A stretch of DNA of 64,000 nucleotides from Numida meleagris (lineage: Eukaryota > Chordata > Aves > Galliformes > Numididae). Position numbers and translations under genes: made by a program. The notes beneath the pieces are model-generated. The model was not told the origin of the DNA. It did not search any database and saw only the letters and a program-made list of their open reading frames with translations. Positions 25,691 to 36,920 of this stretch are shown in pieces. How positions within the stretch are numbered: position 1 is the stretch's first letter; each line of letters begins with the position of its first letter. The stretch covers positions 985,410 through 1,049,409 of the forward strand of contig NC_034411.1 in assembly GCF_002078875.1 (NCBI RefSeq), given 5' to 3'.

Positions 25691-27922
25691 TAGAGATCAG
25701 TGAAGGACCACTGATGTCATAGGAGGCCAAGGTTTTAAACCAACATGTATGTGCTATATGCCAGCACACATATAGACCCAAACCCTGCCAGCAGTATGCT
25801 GTTCTTTCTCAGATATTATTGGTTATGGAAGGAAATGGTGACTGCTGCAAGATTTATTCTTTTGTTACTGGTCGTAGATGGGACTTGAGAGGCCTGATGT
25901 TATCGCAGTGAAGCTTAGAATATTCAGAAGCAGGAGGAGCATTGTGCTTCCACCTTTTTTTCACTTCAAGGAAAATTCCAATAAAAGTTCAAAGGTGGAA
26001 AGCCATGCAAGCTAAGGTGTAGCTTGCAGACAGGAACTTAGAGCTGTGCAGCCAAGCCGTCAGTAGTTGAACAGAGGCAGTTCATGGCAGTATGATACAT
26101 GGCATATAGATATTGCGCCTTCTAGCCCACAGCACTCTGAATAACAGAGCTGTTGTTTTCTTGAGTCTGTCCCTTGACAGCAGCCACAAAGGACGCTATG
26201 AACCAGCACACCAAGTTGTCATAATGCCTTTGTGTGAGAAAGAGAAGGGCTTCTGGGACTCTAAGTATTCAGTAGGAAGCAGAAATCCTTTTCCTGTGTG
26301 GGGGATGTGTGTTGAAGATAACGTGGTACTTGTCTGTCTGACGCAGTACTTAGTAGCTCTCATTAAGTTTGGAGGTACCGTGCCTGTTTTTGCCCCTTAA
26401 AGCACATGTTATGACTTTGAACATGTGTCTAGAGCAACCTAAATTTACTTATGATTTTGGGAACATCAAGCTCCCCAGTGAAATTCTTTTCCCTCCTTAA
26501 AAATACTCCTGTGATGTGGAGTGAGTCTTGGTAACATAAGCCATTAAGGCTCCCAGATCAGAAGGCAAAGAAGAATGCATTATTCATTTGCCATTTTCTA
26601 AGGGGGTCCCAGTGAAGAGGTGAAGCTGTGGTGAATTAAACCCTGAATTTTGAATATTTAGCACTGGCAAAAAAACAGAGATGCTGCAAAGAAGTGAGAT
26701 AAATAAGGTAACTTTTGCAGTGTCCCCTATGTGTAAGGTTACACTAACTCTGCTCTTTCAAGAAGAGATGATATGGCCATGGGATGGAAAGAGGAATTTC
26801 AGCTCCAAAATCCAAGGCCCTGCATATCTGAAAGCATATCCTCATGTTTTAACAGAGCATGGTTTATTCAAAATTAGGATTAAAAAACAGTTTTTTAAAC
26901 TGTGACAACCCAGCTGACATTTGGAAGTAGGTTTTCTTGGCTTGTTTAGACATCATGTTTTCTCCTTGGTAGATTAGTGGTACAGAGCATGCTTAAACTG
27001 GCTAATTAATTTCAAAAGCAGCGTAAAATTGACTAGCAGGTAATTTAATCTAAAAATAATTACAACTATTGAAATTATTACATTGTTGTTTAATTAATAT
27101 TAGTTAATATTGTAATTTTCAAAGTCTAAATTATGCTGATTAAAGATTTCTCTCATAAATACCAATAAAATTAATTACAAATTAATTAAATTTGCTAAAA
27201 GATTCTCATAATGGACTTCCAGCTATTCTTGATTTTTGCAATAAATAAACAGAAGTATTATTAAGTGGTGTATCTTCCTGGGGGAGATATTTAAACATGA
27301 TATGCATATATTGCAAATGGAGAGATTTCCCATGAAAATAGACATGCTTAGCAGCAAAGGGCTTTTTTTTTTCTTCTAATAAAAGGGGAAAAAAAAGAGC
27401 TCAAAAGCAGTGTTTTGATTTCATTGTTTGACAAAGCAAAATGATTTCCATTCTGCTCCATCTGAGATTCCAGGGTGATTTGTTGACATTTGGCAGTTGC
27501 GCGTGTTTCCAGCTGCTGTGTCTTAACATCATAAGGACCATTTTAGTAAATGAGGGCACTTCTCTATTAGGTAAAATAAAATCCCGTTTGTTTTCTGGAA
27601 GTCATAAGAGTTGCAATGGTCATGAGTGACATTTCCTGTGTTTAGAGGAATGATGATCATGTTTTCCAAACCACATGGTCAATGTATCAGTCAGGAGAGT
27701 GCTTTCCAGCAGCTCTAGGTTTTGTTAGAACAGAAATGGGGGACCAGGTTGAGAATCTGCATCCCATGAAGAATTTAGCAAGCTTGGAGGTCTCTCTTTT
27801 TTCCTTGGCGAGAGATAAAGGTGTAGCATTTAATTACAAAAGTGCGCAGGTCTGGGACATTTTTGCATCTCAAAGACTTTTAAAAGGAATATAAATATTA
27901 TCAACTCAATGCTATAGGTGGA

Positions 27923-27925
<3 letters not shown>
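25691..27925. other. non-coding sequence, right part of copy 1
   Basis: No gene supported. Two points stand out. First, 26059-26315 holds ten of the substitutions that separate the copies. Second, 27040-27190 is very AT-rich and dense in TAATTA and TTAATTA words, the core of many homeodomain binding sites. Frames are at most 95 codons and unremarkable. Confidence 0.5.
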
Positions 27926-27957
<32 letters not shown>

Positions 27958-27965
27958 AAAAAAAA
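27926..27965 (+). repeat. poly(A) tract at contig end, copy 1
   Basis: Thirty-one A, one C, then eight A: 40 bases in total. The matching tract in copy 2 (36852-36891) is also 40 bases but reads three A, G and 36 A. The assembly breaks 29 bases downstream, so the homopolymer may have helped cause the contig end. Confidence 0.97.
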
Positions 27966-27994
27966 GAAGGGAAAAAAAGAATAGCAAAACCAGA

Positions 27995-28094
27995 NNNNNN
28001 NNNNNNNNNNNNNNNNNNNNNNNNNNNNNNNNNNNNNNNNNNNNNNNNNNNNNNNNNNNNNNNNNNNNNNNNNNNNNNNNNNNNNNNNNNNNNN
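27995..28094. other. assembly gap, 100 N
   Basis: Exactly 100 N, the conventional filler for a gap of unknown size. The base before it corresponds to 36920 in the second copy and the base after it to 19168 in the first. If the contigs really overlap, this gap has negative length and should not exist. Confidence 0.99.
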
Positions 28095-29176
28095 TCAGAT
28101 TAATAAAAGACAAGAGGGAAAAGGAGTTGGTTAATTAATAAATAATAATTAGCTTAGGAGACCCCAGCATTGGGCCTGTAGCATCCTAACCTGACTGCCT
28201 CATGATGCATCCAGGATAGAAACTCCAAAGTTCTCCCGTAAGTCAGAAGCAAACCGCAGCAACTGTGTTTTGCCATGTCCACTGTTAGCTCTGGGGTACA
28301 CACAGGTAGTCTGGAAGTAGGAAGACAATAAACTATTGTTTTGAATAATTAAATCTTGAGGGTGTCTCTATTTCTGTGCTCTTTAACCTCATCTGTCTGC
28401 ATTGCAGTGCCTTCCTAATGTTTTATGTACATATGCGACTGTAGAACAGCATTATTTTGTTCTGCAATATGGAAGTTGAAGGCATTTCAGCAGGAATTTG
28501 ATGCAAAAATCTGGGACTGCGTCAGATTTAAATGGCTTCGCTTCTAAAACAGTTACTGTCTGCCTTCAAACAAATATATGATGTGATGTTATGATACAAA
28601 ATCTGCAAAGCTGTTGAAAGAGGATACATTTCAAGCCTGTACTGATAGTGCCTTAAGAACAGGTAAAAATCTAACCAAGATTTCACAAATTCCGAGGCAT
28701 TGTTAAAAATCTTCCATTTGCTGCAATGCAGAACTTTAGTATTTTTCTGCTTTGCCTTATCTAAGGCTTACTTTTTAAAATACAATCTAGTCTATCAAGC
28801 TCATAGTACATATGGCTTAAAACCGAAAACTGTACTTAGATACAGAATTTTATGCAAATGAATGAACTGCAGGAAACCAATAACGTTTTTGTGTGTAAAC
28901 ACAACATGTGTTGCCTAGACCTTTAACTGAATAAATGGCAGATCAATAATAACCTTTTATCACTAACTACTTCATTTCTTAACCAAACATTTAACTTGCT
29001 GTGATAACAGCATATTCCTTATTTTTTTTTCCTGTTTGTGTATAGGTCTGATAGGACAAAATACATGATTCCATTGACAAATGTCTAATCCATGTGGCAG
29101 TAGTGCTGTTGGCTACAGAGAGTTTTCAGCCTTAACCATGACAGGAGTCTTTTTGTTTTTTCACTCTGCTCTTATT

Positions 29177-29337
29177 GGGAGGTGGTTGAGTCACCGTCCC
29201 TGGAGGTGTTCAAGAAACGTTTAGATGTTGTGTTGAGAGACGTGGTTTAGTGGGGCAATATTGGTTGTAGGTGGATGGTTGGACTGGATGATCTTGTAGG
29301 TCTTTTCCAACCTAACTAATTCTATGATTCTATGATT
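29177..29337 (+). mobile_element. CR1 LINE 3' end, sense, in copy 2
   Basis: Same fragment as 20250-20410, with no difference seen. It ends in ATTCTATGATTCTATGATT. The identity of the insertion in both copies shows only that the insertion predates whatever produced the second copy. Confidence 0.93.
29179..29250 (+). pseudogene. CR1 ORF2 C-terminal remnant, copy 2
   Basis: Counterpart of 20252-20323: 23 codons containing ESPSLEVFKKRLDV and then a TAG stop. Non-functional fragment. Confidence 0.85.
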
Positions 29338-32300
29338 GCTACCAGCAGTGTCTATCCCAAGCACTTAGACTCTTCTTTCTTGCTTGTTTTTATAGATGTC
29401 TGTACCCACATATGCATACATTAGTACATACTCACCAGCTCTATTGGCGTGCTGACCCGTGGTCACATTCTAGTTACTGTAACACAATCACATCTCCTAA
29501 CTTGCTTATGGATACGCAACCAACTTCAAACGAGGCGGTTTGCATCCTCAGAAGAAGCAGTGGTGCAAATATCTGGGGAATATCTCAATGTCTTCTGTAA
29601 TGAGATGGGGAGAAAGCCCAGTGGGTTTGAAAACATTGCTTTTGAGGCTTCATCAGCAAATTAATCTGCTCATAATGGGGAGGTATACTGTACCTGGCCC
29701 TTCAAGAAAAAAAATTAATTGGTTGCGAAATTCTTCTAATCCATCTATCCTATTCACTGCAATTCAAGGGAGCTCCATCTGACAGAGGAATTTAGGCCAG
29801 CCAGAGTTTAAAATCACTGCAGATTCTAAGGCTGGATTTTTAAATATAAATGTTAAAATGAAATTTCCACATGAAACACTTTAAAAGAAAATTCACGGTA
29901 ATAATTTTTTCTGCTTATTGACTTTGAGAAAGACAGCCATTTTTAAGAGACATGAATTTTGAAAGAGAAGTGTAAATAAATAGTTATTCCCAAATTAATG
30001 TTTTGTTAGTGGTGGTTTGCGGTTTTTGATTTTCTTGTAGCGCTGTCGTCGTGTAAATTCAGAAAAATGCCCGTTTTGCCCTAAAAGGTACAGACCAAGA
30101 AAATAAAAATATGGTTATTCAAACTGTTCTACTTCCAGGCATCAGACTCCTGGGTAGGCTCAGGAGTTTATCTGTGAGCCCTGCCGGCAGCTTGCTCCAC
30201 ATCCCCGCTGTGCAGTAGATTTTACTCAAAATTACTCAATAATGGGAACAATGCAAGTAATGAACATTGCAGCTTGTTGTGCAGCTCTTCTTTTTATCTG
30301 GGTTTCTCTCACTCTGTCAACTGGCTCGGAGACTATCCCTTGACCTGTCTAAAATACAATTAATTTTTAAAATATCACAGGGCTAGTTGAGCGAATCCTG
30401 AGCTCAGATTGGTAGAAAATTAATTATTAGTCACAAGGGGACAGCTTCTCTTCCTGCTCTGCTACGTAAGTACGTAAGGAAAGAGGAACAAAGGAAAGAT
30501 CACTGTTACCTTGAGTTGATGGTTTAACTGATTGTGATCAATTCTGAGGTGCTTACTGCTTATGTGAGTGCTCTTTAGGGTGACTTCATTCTCTGAACAT
30601 ATGTACTAGATTACTGCAAAAGGTTATGCCTGAAATCAGTGTCAGGATCAAGTGTACACATATGAGAAGCTCAATTATTTAAGAAATAGATGTGAATAAT
30701 TCCTGGAGCTGAAGGAAAACATAAGATACTGCAGAAATAGTAACTGCAGAGTGGTAGATGTGTGTCAAGGTAACTGCTGGAATGAAGCTTGAGTGTTGTG
30801 TGTTGTGATCAGCGTGCTATCTGTAAATGTACAAACTATCCACACTTGTGCAGCCTAACCCACTTTCTCCATATACATTAAGATATTTTTAACAAGTCTT
30901 GTTAGCAATTCAGCAGGCCAGACCCAGCTGCCCCACACTGCCAGTCCAAAGGCCCCCAGCCTGTGCTGGAGCAGCCAGCACTGGGAATTAAGAGAGAGCT
31001 CACGTCTTTGGTCTGTTCGACTCCTTGCTTCTCTCCTGAGAGAGCCATTAAAAGTGTTGTCAGGTGTGGTGATGATGATAAATAATAATGGCAAACATAC
31101 ATTAGGAACTGGACCTAGAACTACCAAATTCAGTTTGTATAGACTAACAAATGGCCATTAGACTTTAATGACCTATGTTTGATCCCGCAAAACCACTTCC
31201 ATTTTCAAATGCCAAGGATAATAAATAAGACTGCAGAAGGCTTCTGAAAGTCAATAAGATTGGGCTTCATTATGTCAATAAGGAGGGAAATGTTTAGCCT
31301 TCACAAAAAGTACCACGCTGTCTGTGTTAGACTCCTAGTTCAAGTGTGCTTTCTAATACCTGCTACATGAGAAGATACCTAGTCTCTCAGGTACCTGGGC
31401 TTAATAAATCCAGAATGTCTGGTGCTGGTGCAGGTGGTGAATAACTGGAGTGTGCCTCCTTTGTGAGGGAACACCAAGGCACTTAGGGCCAGCTTTACCA
31501 AGCTGCTGCACTTGAGCTCTTCTCAGCACACAGCAAAGCAGTTCGTGTGCAGATGGGGTTTTACCTGCAAGCGTGGATGTTGTATCCTACCCATTTCAGA
31601 GACAAAAGAGTGAATTTGGCCCAGAAACAAACACACACGATTTCTGCTTAATATCCATGGTCAGACGAGTTTTGCGAGCAATTTCACATTGTGCATGAAA
31701 AATACAGTTTGTAAAACCAACATGTATAACTAAGTGCATAGGGTTGCAAAGAGATCGTGCACGTTTGCTGAAACTTACTGTGCTGAATAAAGAGGGTGAT
31801 CATACGCCTTGTTCCTTGGTCTGGCATTTAAATATAAGAAAATGTACAACATAGTACAGTTAGAGAAAACAGAATGTATTCTTCTTTACAAGCGCATAGC
31901 ACATGGTGTCCTGTTCTAACTATGCTGGACACATACAACCCATCCATGGGAGTATGAACACCTGAAGGCATTCCGCATGTAGATGCCAGAAAACCTAACA
32001 CTGAGGGACTTAACAGCAGAATATTGAGCACAATCCTTGGACAGAGTGTCACAGTCCATGTAGATGACGTTGCCCGTGTTTTTCTTACTTCCCCATCGTT
32101 TCATATCACATTGCTGGCCTTTGGGAACATACATAAATGTTTACATGTATGTATATGCAACATGTCATGCTTGAAGGATTTGTGCTCAGGAAGGCACTTG
32201 AGAGACTTTAGGTGCTGAAGGAAAGCATGCACACTTTATTTTGAACACAGCAGCAAAATGGGTATCATTTCTTATTGATTGGACCAGGTGCAGCACACTT

Positions 32301-34034
32301 AGAATGGCACAAGCCTTTTTCACAAAGACAGCACTGGAGAGCTGTAACCCTTCTGTGGGGTCATCTGCATTCCTGATAGTCAGTGGCCCTGAAGAATGTA
32401 AATTATTATAAGGTGCATGCATATATAAATTTTCAACTAAGTTAATGCATATTTTCTCTGTGCAGACAGACATGGTCATAAAGCTAAAACAAAGTAAAGC
32501 TAGTTTAAGCAAAATAGATGAGCTTTCTTGGATACCAAATTATGTCAGTTAAAAATCATACTCCTGGGTAAATAAATGTGCCTTTTTATTTAGAAGAACT
32601 TCTGAAAACTGAAAAAATTGAGCTGCTGAAGAACCCAGTTCCCTAACTGGCCCTTCTTTTGCCTGTAACACAGAAGTTGTGTTGGCTTTCCATATTAATC
32701 ACAGTGAATATTTCTCTAGATCCCTTTTTAGCTTTTTATATTAGCAGTTGTTACAGAGGAGATTTTTAGTAAGCAAACCGTACGTGTTCAATAAAGCTCA
32801 TTTTAGTCTTTTCCCTATTTACCCTATTTAAAAACCAAAAGATAAATGAACAGTTTGTTAATTCAAAAAACTGCTTATAACGTGAACATTTAAACAACTA
32901 TATAACTGCAAGCGTACCATTAAAAGAAGTTCAACAATTTAAAAACAATTACAAATCACTTAAAATAGTCATCCAACGTATTCTTAAAGGCAAATACAGA
33001 TTGTATATTTTTTAAATGGATGGATGGAAAAACTATTCCAACCACTTGGTGTCTGAGAAGCAAATGACTGATTGCTTTTCTGGTATTAAACTAGGGGACT
33101 GCAAACATTAAAAAAATCACTAGACCTTGAATTATATCAAAATATAATTGGAATAAAATAATTCAGAAGATAATTCAGTCTTGCTACTAATGTCGTTTAC
33201 ACAGATAGCAAAGCTAATATTTTTTCCTTTGTTGTAGAATTAGTCAGGTTAACTCTGTGGGTGCCAGCCCGACCCTCTGCACTACAGGCGGTTTGTAATT
33301 AAAGGTCAGCTTCTGGTTGGAATTTTTTCCCCATAAAATATACTGCATTCTTGTAAGTCTCTGCTGTGACATTCAGAAGAAGAATGCCTATCCTACAACA
33401 CTCAGAAGGAAACGTTCTAATGTTCTGAGGAATTTACAACTCTAAATAAACACACGTTATGAGTTTCCAAAGCACCTAAGAAACTGCAGTTGCTAAAATG
33501 CCTTTGAAAACCTAGTATTTATTAATTGGAGTAATTCTGAATAATTCGTTTAAGGTAATGGAAATGTTTTATGGAAAGATTCTGAAGCAAATAAGGGCGA
33601 CAGTTGTCCTTCCAGATAATGTATTGTTCTGGATATACACTTTACTTTTTGAGCACTGTTTCTATATTCTGCTTTCTATATCCAAGCTTTGCCATGATCA
33701 AATCTGATTTATATCTGGCCTGGTAACAGAAAAAAACTGAAGGAAGTTTAGAAAGCAAAACTAACTACCAACCTTTTCAAATTTGACTCATCACTCAGTC
33801 TTTGTGCTGATTTGACCTGGGAAGGCTTAAGTTTCAGAGTGTGCTAAGCTATGTGCAAAGCTGCTCTTTGAAATTCACATCCCTTTGAGGAGCTCCAAGT
33901 CAGGAACATAAACTCCAATGACTAGTTGCTTTTGAAAACCGGCTAACATATCAAGAACTTTCAGTCAGCAAATTTCCAGGCCTGAAGTGTAAACAGATGA
34001 ATGGAAGTTGTCGTCACCCTGGTCCTCACTTACC
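29338..34034. other. non-coding sequence between CR1 fragments, copy 2
   Basis: Equivalent to 20411-25108. It holds the copy-2 alleles: for example T at 29401, A at 29743, A at 30229 and C at 30591, and one A fewer in the CTAAAACAAAG run near 32487. No gene supported. Confidence 0.5.
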
Positions 34035-34616
34035 ATAGAGTCATAGAATCATAGAATGGCCTGGGTTGAAAAGGACCTCAAAGACATCGAGTTTCAACCC
34101 CCCTGCTGAGTGCAGGGTCACCAACCACTAGGCCAGGCTGCCCAGAGCCACGTCCAGCCTGGCCTTGAATACCTCCAGGAATGTGGCATCCACAACCTCC
34201 TTGGACAACCTGTTCCAGTGCGTCACCACCCTCTGAGTGAAAAACTTCCTCCTAATATCTAACCTAAACCTCTCCTGTGTGAGTTTAAAACCATTCCCCC
34301 TTGTCCTATCACTATCCATCCATGTAAACAGTTGTTCCCTCTCCTGTTTATACTCTCCCTTCAAGTACTGGAAGGCCACAATGAGGTCTCCCCGGAGCCT
34401 TCTCCAAGCTGAACAAGCCCGGTTCCTTCAACCTTTCTTCATAGGAGAGGTGCTGCAGCCCTCTGATCATCTTGGCGGCCTCCTCTGAACTCATTACAAG
34501 AGCTCTGCACCTTTCTTGTGCTGGGGGCCACAGGCTTGGATGCAGGACTGCAGATGGGGCCTCACAGGAGCTGAGTAGAGGGGCACAGTCACCTCCCTCT
34601 CCCTGCTGGCCACCCC
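34035..34616 (-). mobile_element. CR1 LINE fragment, antisense, in copy 2
   Basis: Counterpart of 25109-25690, with one base difference seen (GACATCGAG here, GACACCGAG in copy 1). Reverse orientation, 5'-truncated, with ATTCTATG-type tail repeats at its left end. Confidence 0.94.
34128..34496 (-). pseudogene. CR1 ORF2 C-terminus, frameshifted, copy 2
   Basis: Same two-frame remnant as in copy 1 (HLSYEERL in one frame; [11 protein letters not shown] and HWNRL in the other), with the same frameshift. The break being shared means it was present before the copies separated. Confidence 0.88.
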
Positions 34617-36851
34617 TAGAGATCAGTGAAGGACCACTGATGTCATAGGAGGCCAAGGTTTTAAACCAACATGTATGTGCTATATGCCAGCACACATATA
34701 GACCCAAACCCTGCCAGCAGTATGCTGTTCTTTCTCAGATATTATTGGTTATGGAAGGAAATGGTGACTGCTGCAAGATTTATTCTTTTGTTACTGGTCG
34801 TAGATGGGACTTGAGAGGCCTGATGTTATCGCAGTGAAGCTTAGAATATTCAGAAGCAGGAGGAGCATTGTGCTTCCACCTTTTTTTCACTTCAAGGAAA
34901 ATTCCAATAAAAGTTCAAAGGTGGAAAGCCATGCAAGCTAAGGTGTAGCTTGCAGACAGGAACTTAGAGCTGTGCAGCCAAGCCATCAGTAGTTGAACAG
35001 AGGCAGTTCGTGGCAGTATGATACATGGCATATAGATATTGTGCCTTCTAGCCCACAGCATTCTGAATAACAGAGCTGTTGTTTTCTTGAGTCTGTCCCT
35101 TGACAGCAGCCACAAAGGACGCTATGAACCAGCACACCAAGTTGTCATAATGCCTCTGTGTGAGAAAGAGAAGGGCTTCTGGGACTCTAAGTATTCAGTA
35201 GGAAGCAGAAATCCTTTTCCTATGTGGGGGACATGTGTTATAGATAACGTGGTACTTGTCTGTCTGACGCAGTACTTAGTAGCTCTCATTAAGTTTGGAG
35301 GTACCGTGCCTGTTTTTGCCCCTTAAAGCACATGTTATGACTTTGAACATGTGTCTAGAGCAACCTAAATTTACTTATGATTTTGGGAACATCAAGCTCC
35401 CCAGTGAAATTCTTTTCCCTCCTTAAAAATACTCCTGTGATGTGGAGTGAGTCTTGGTAACATAAGCCATTAAGGCTCCCAGATCAGAAGGCAAAGAAGA
35501 ATGCATTATTCATTTGCCATTTTCTAAGGGGGTCCCAGTGAAGAGGTGAAGCTGTGGTGAATTAAACCCTGAATTTTGAATATTTAGCACTGGCAAAAAA
35601 ACAGAGATGCTGCAAAGAAGTGAGATAAATAAGGTAACTTTTGCAGTGTCCCCTATGTGTAAGGTTACACTAACTCTGCTCTTTCAAGAAGAGATGATAT
35701 GGCCATGGGATGGAAAGAGGAATTTCAGCTCCAAAATCCAAGGCCCTGCATATCTGAAAGCATATCCTCATGTTTTAACAGAGCATGGTTTATTCAAAAT
35801 TAGGATTAAAAAACAGTTTTTTAAACTGTGACAACCCAGCTGACATTTGGAAGTAGGTTTTCTTGGCTTGTTTAGACATCATGTTTTCTCCTTGGTAGAT
35901 TAGTGGTACAGAGCATGCTTAAACTGGCTAATTAATTTCAAAAGCAGCGTAAAATTGACTAGCAGGTAATTTAATCTAAAAATAATTACAACTATTGAAA
36001 TTATTACATTGTTGTTTAATTAATATTAGTTAATATTGTAATTTTCAAAGTCTAAATTATGCTGATTAAAGATTTCTCTCATAAATACCAATAAAATTAA
36101 TTACAAATTAATTAAATTTGCTAAAAGATTCTCATAATGGACTTCCAGCTATTCTTGATTTTTGCAATAAATAAACAGAAGTATTATTAAGTGGTGTATC
36201 TTCCTGGGGGAGATATTTAAACATGATATGCATATATTGCAAATGGAGAGATTTCCCATGAAAATAGACATGCTTAGCAGCAAAGGGCTTTTTTTTTTCT
36301 TCTAATAAAAGGGGAAAAAAAAGAGCTCAAAAGCAGTGTTTTGATTTCATTGTTTGACAAAGCAAAATGATTTCCATTCTGCTCCATCTGAGATTCCAGG
36401 GTGATTTGTTGACATTTGGCAGTTGCGCGTGTTTCCAGCTGCTGTGTCTTAACATCATAAGGACCATTTTAGTAAATGAGGGCACTTCTCTATTAGGTAA
36501 AATAAAATCCCATTTGTTTTCTGGAAGTCATAAGAGTTGCAATGGTCATGAGTGACATTTCCTGTGTTTAGAGGAATGATGATCATGTTTTCCAAACCAC
36601 ATGGTCAATGTATCAGTCAGGAGAGTGCTTTCCAGCAGCTCTAGGTTTTGTTAGAACAGAAATGGGGGACCAGGTTGAGAATCTGCATCCCATGAAGAAT
36701 TTAGCAAGCTTGGAGGTCTCTCTTTTTTCCTTGGCGAGAGATAAAGGTGTAGCATTTAATTACAAAAGTGCGCAGGTCTGGGACATTTTTGCATCTCAAA
36801 GACTTTTAAAAGGAATATAAATATTATCAACTCAATGCTATAGGTGGAGGT
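34617..36851. other. non-coding sequence, right part of copy 2
   Basis: Equivalent to 25691-27925. It contains the matching cluster of variant positions at 34985-35241 and the TAATTA-rich tract near 35966-36116. No gene supported. Confidence 0.5.
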
Positions 36852-36855
36852 AAAG

Positions 36856-36891
<36 letters not shown>
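36852..36891 (+). repeat. poly(A) tract, copy 2
   Basis: Three A, G, then 36 A, equal in length to the tract at 27926-27965. The sequence continues AGAAGGGAAAAAAAGAATAG and then, unlike copy 1, runs on into unique DNA. Confidence 0.97.
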
Positions 36892-36893
<2 letters not shown>

Positions 36894-36920
36894 AGGGAAA
36901 AAAAGAATAGCAAAACCAGA

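Larger units (their letters stand above)
19168..27994 (+). repeat. 8.83-kb block, copy 1 (probable false duplication)
   Basis: This block matches 28095-36920 base for base, apart from about 24 substitutions and one 1-base length difference that I found by eye. The offset is 8927 up to about 23560, then 8926, where copy 1 has five A in CTAAAAACAAAG and copy 2 has four. Copy 1 ends exactly at the N gap, 28 bases past a poly(A) run, while copy 2 begins exactly at the other gap edge. This is the arrangement expected of two unmerged overlapping contig ends. A real tandem duplication is possible only if both junctions are hidden in the gap. The contents are unique AT-rich DNA plus two CR1 fragments. 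Confidence 0.95.
28095..36920 (+). repeat. 8.83-kb block, copy 2 (probable false duplication)
   Basis: Partner of 19168-27994. It starts at the first base after the gap and runs on without a break into unique sequence at 36921, just as copy 1 is joined without a break to unique sequence on its left. Collapsing the two copies would give one continuous locus. By-eye divergence is about 0.3%. Every feature inside is a repeat entry of copy 1 and should not be counted twice. Confidence 0.95.

Noticed and set aside
25422..25781. 119-codon minus-strand frame as an independent gene
   Set aside because: Its central part is the HLSYEERL/GLFSLEK tail of CR1 ORF2; the rest is frameshifted or flanking sequence.
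27926..27965. Poly(A) tract as the tail of a processed pseudogene
   Set aside because: No spliced-gene-like coding remnant precedes it and no target-site duplication was seen; it is treated as simple sequence.
20485..36820. Pairs of identical small frames in both 8.8-kb copies as conserved genes
   Set aside because: Their identity only reflects the near-identical nucleotide sequence of the two copies; differences between copies hit frames and non-frames alike.
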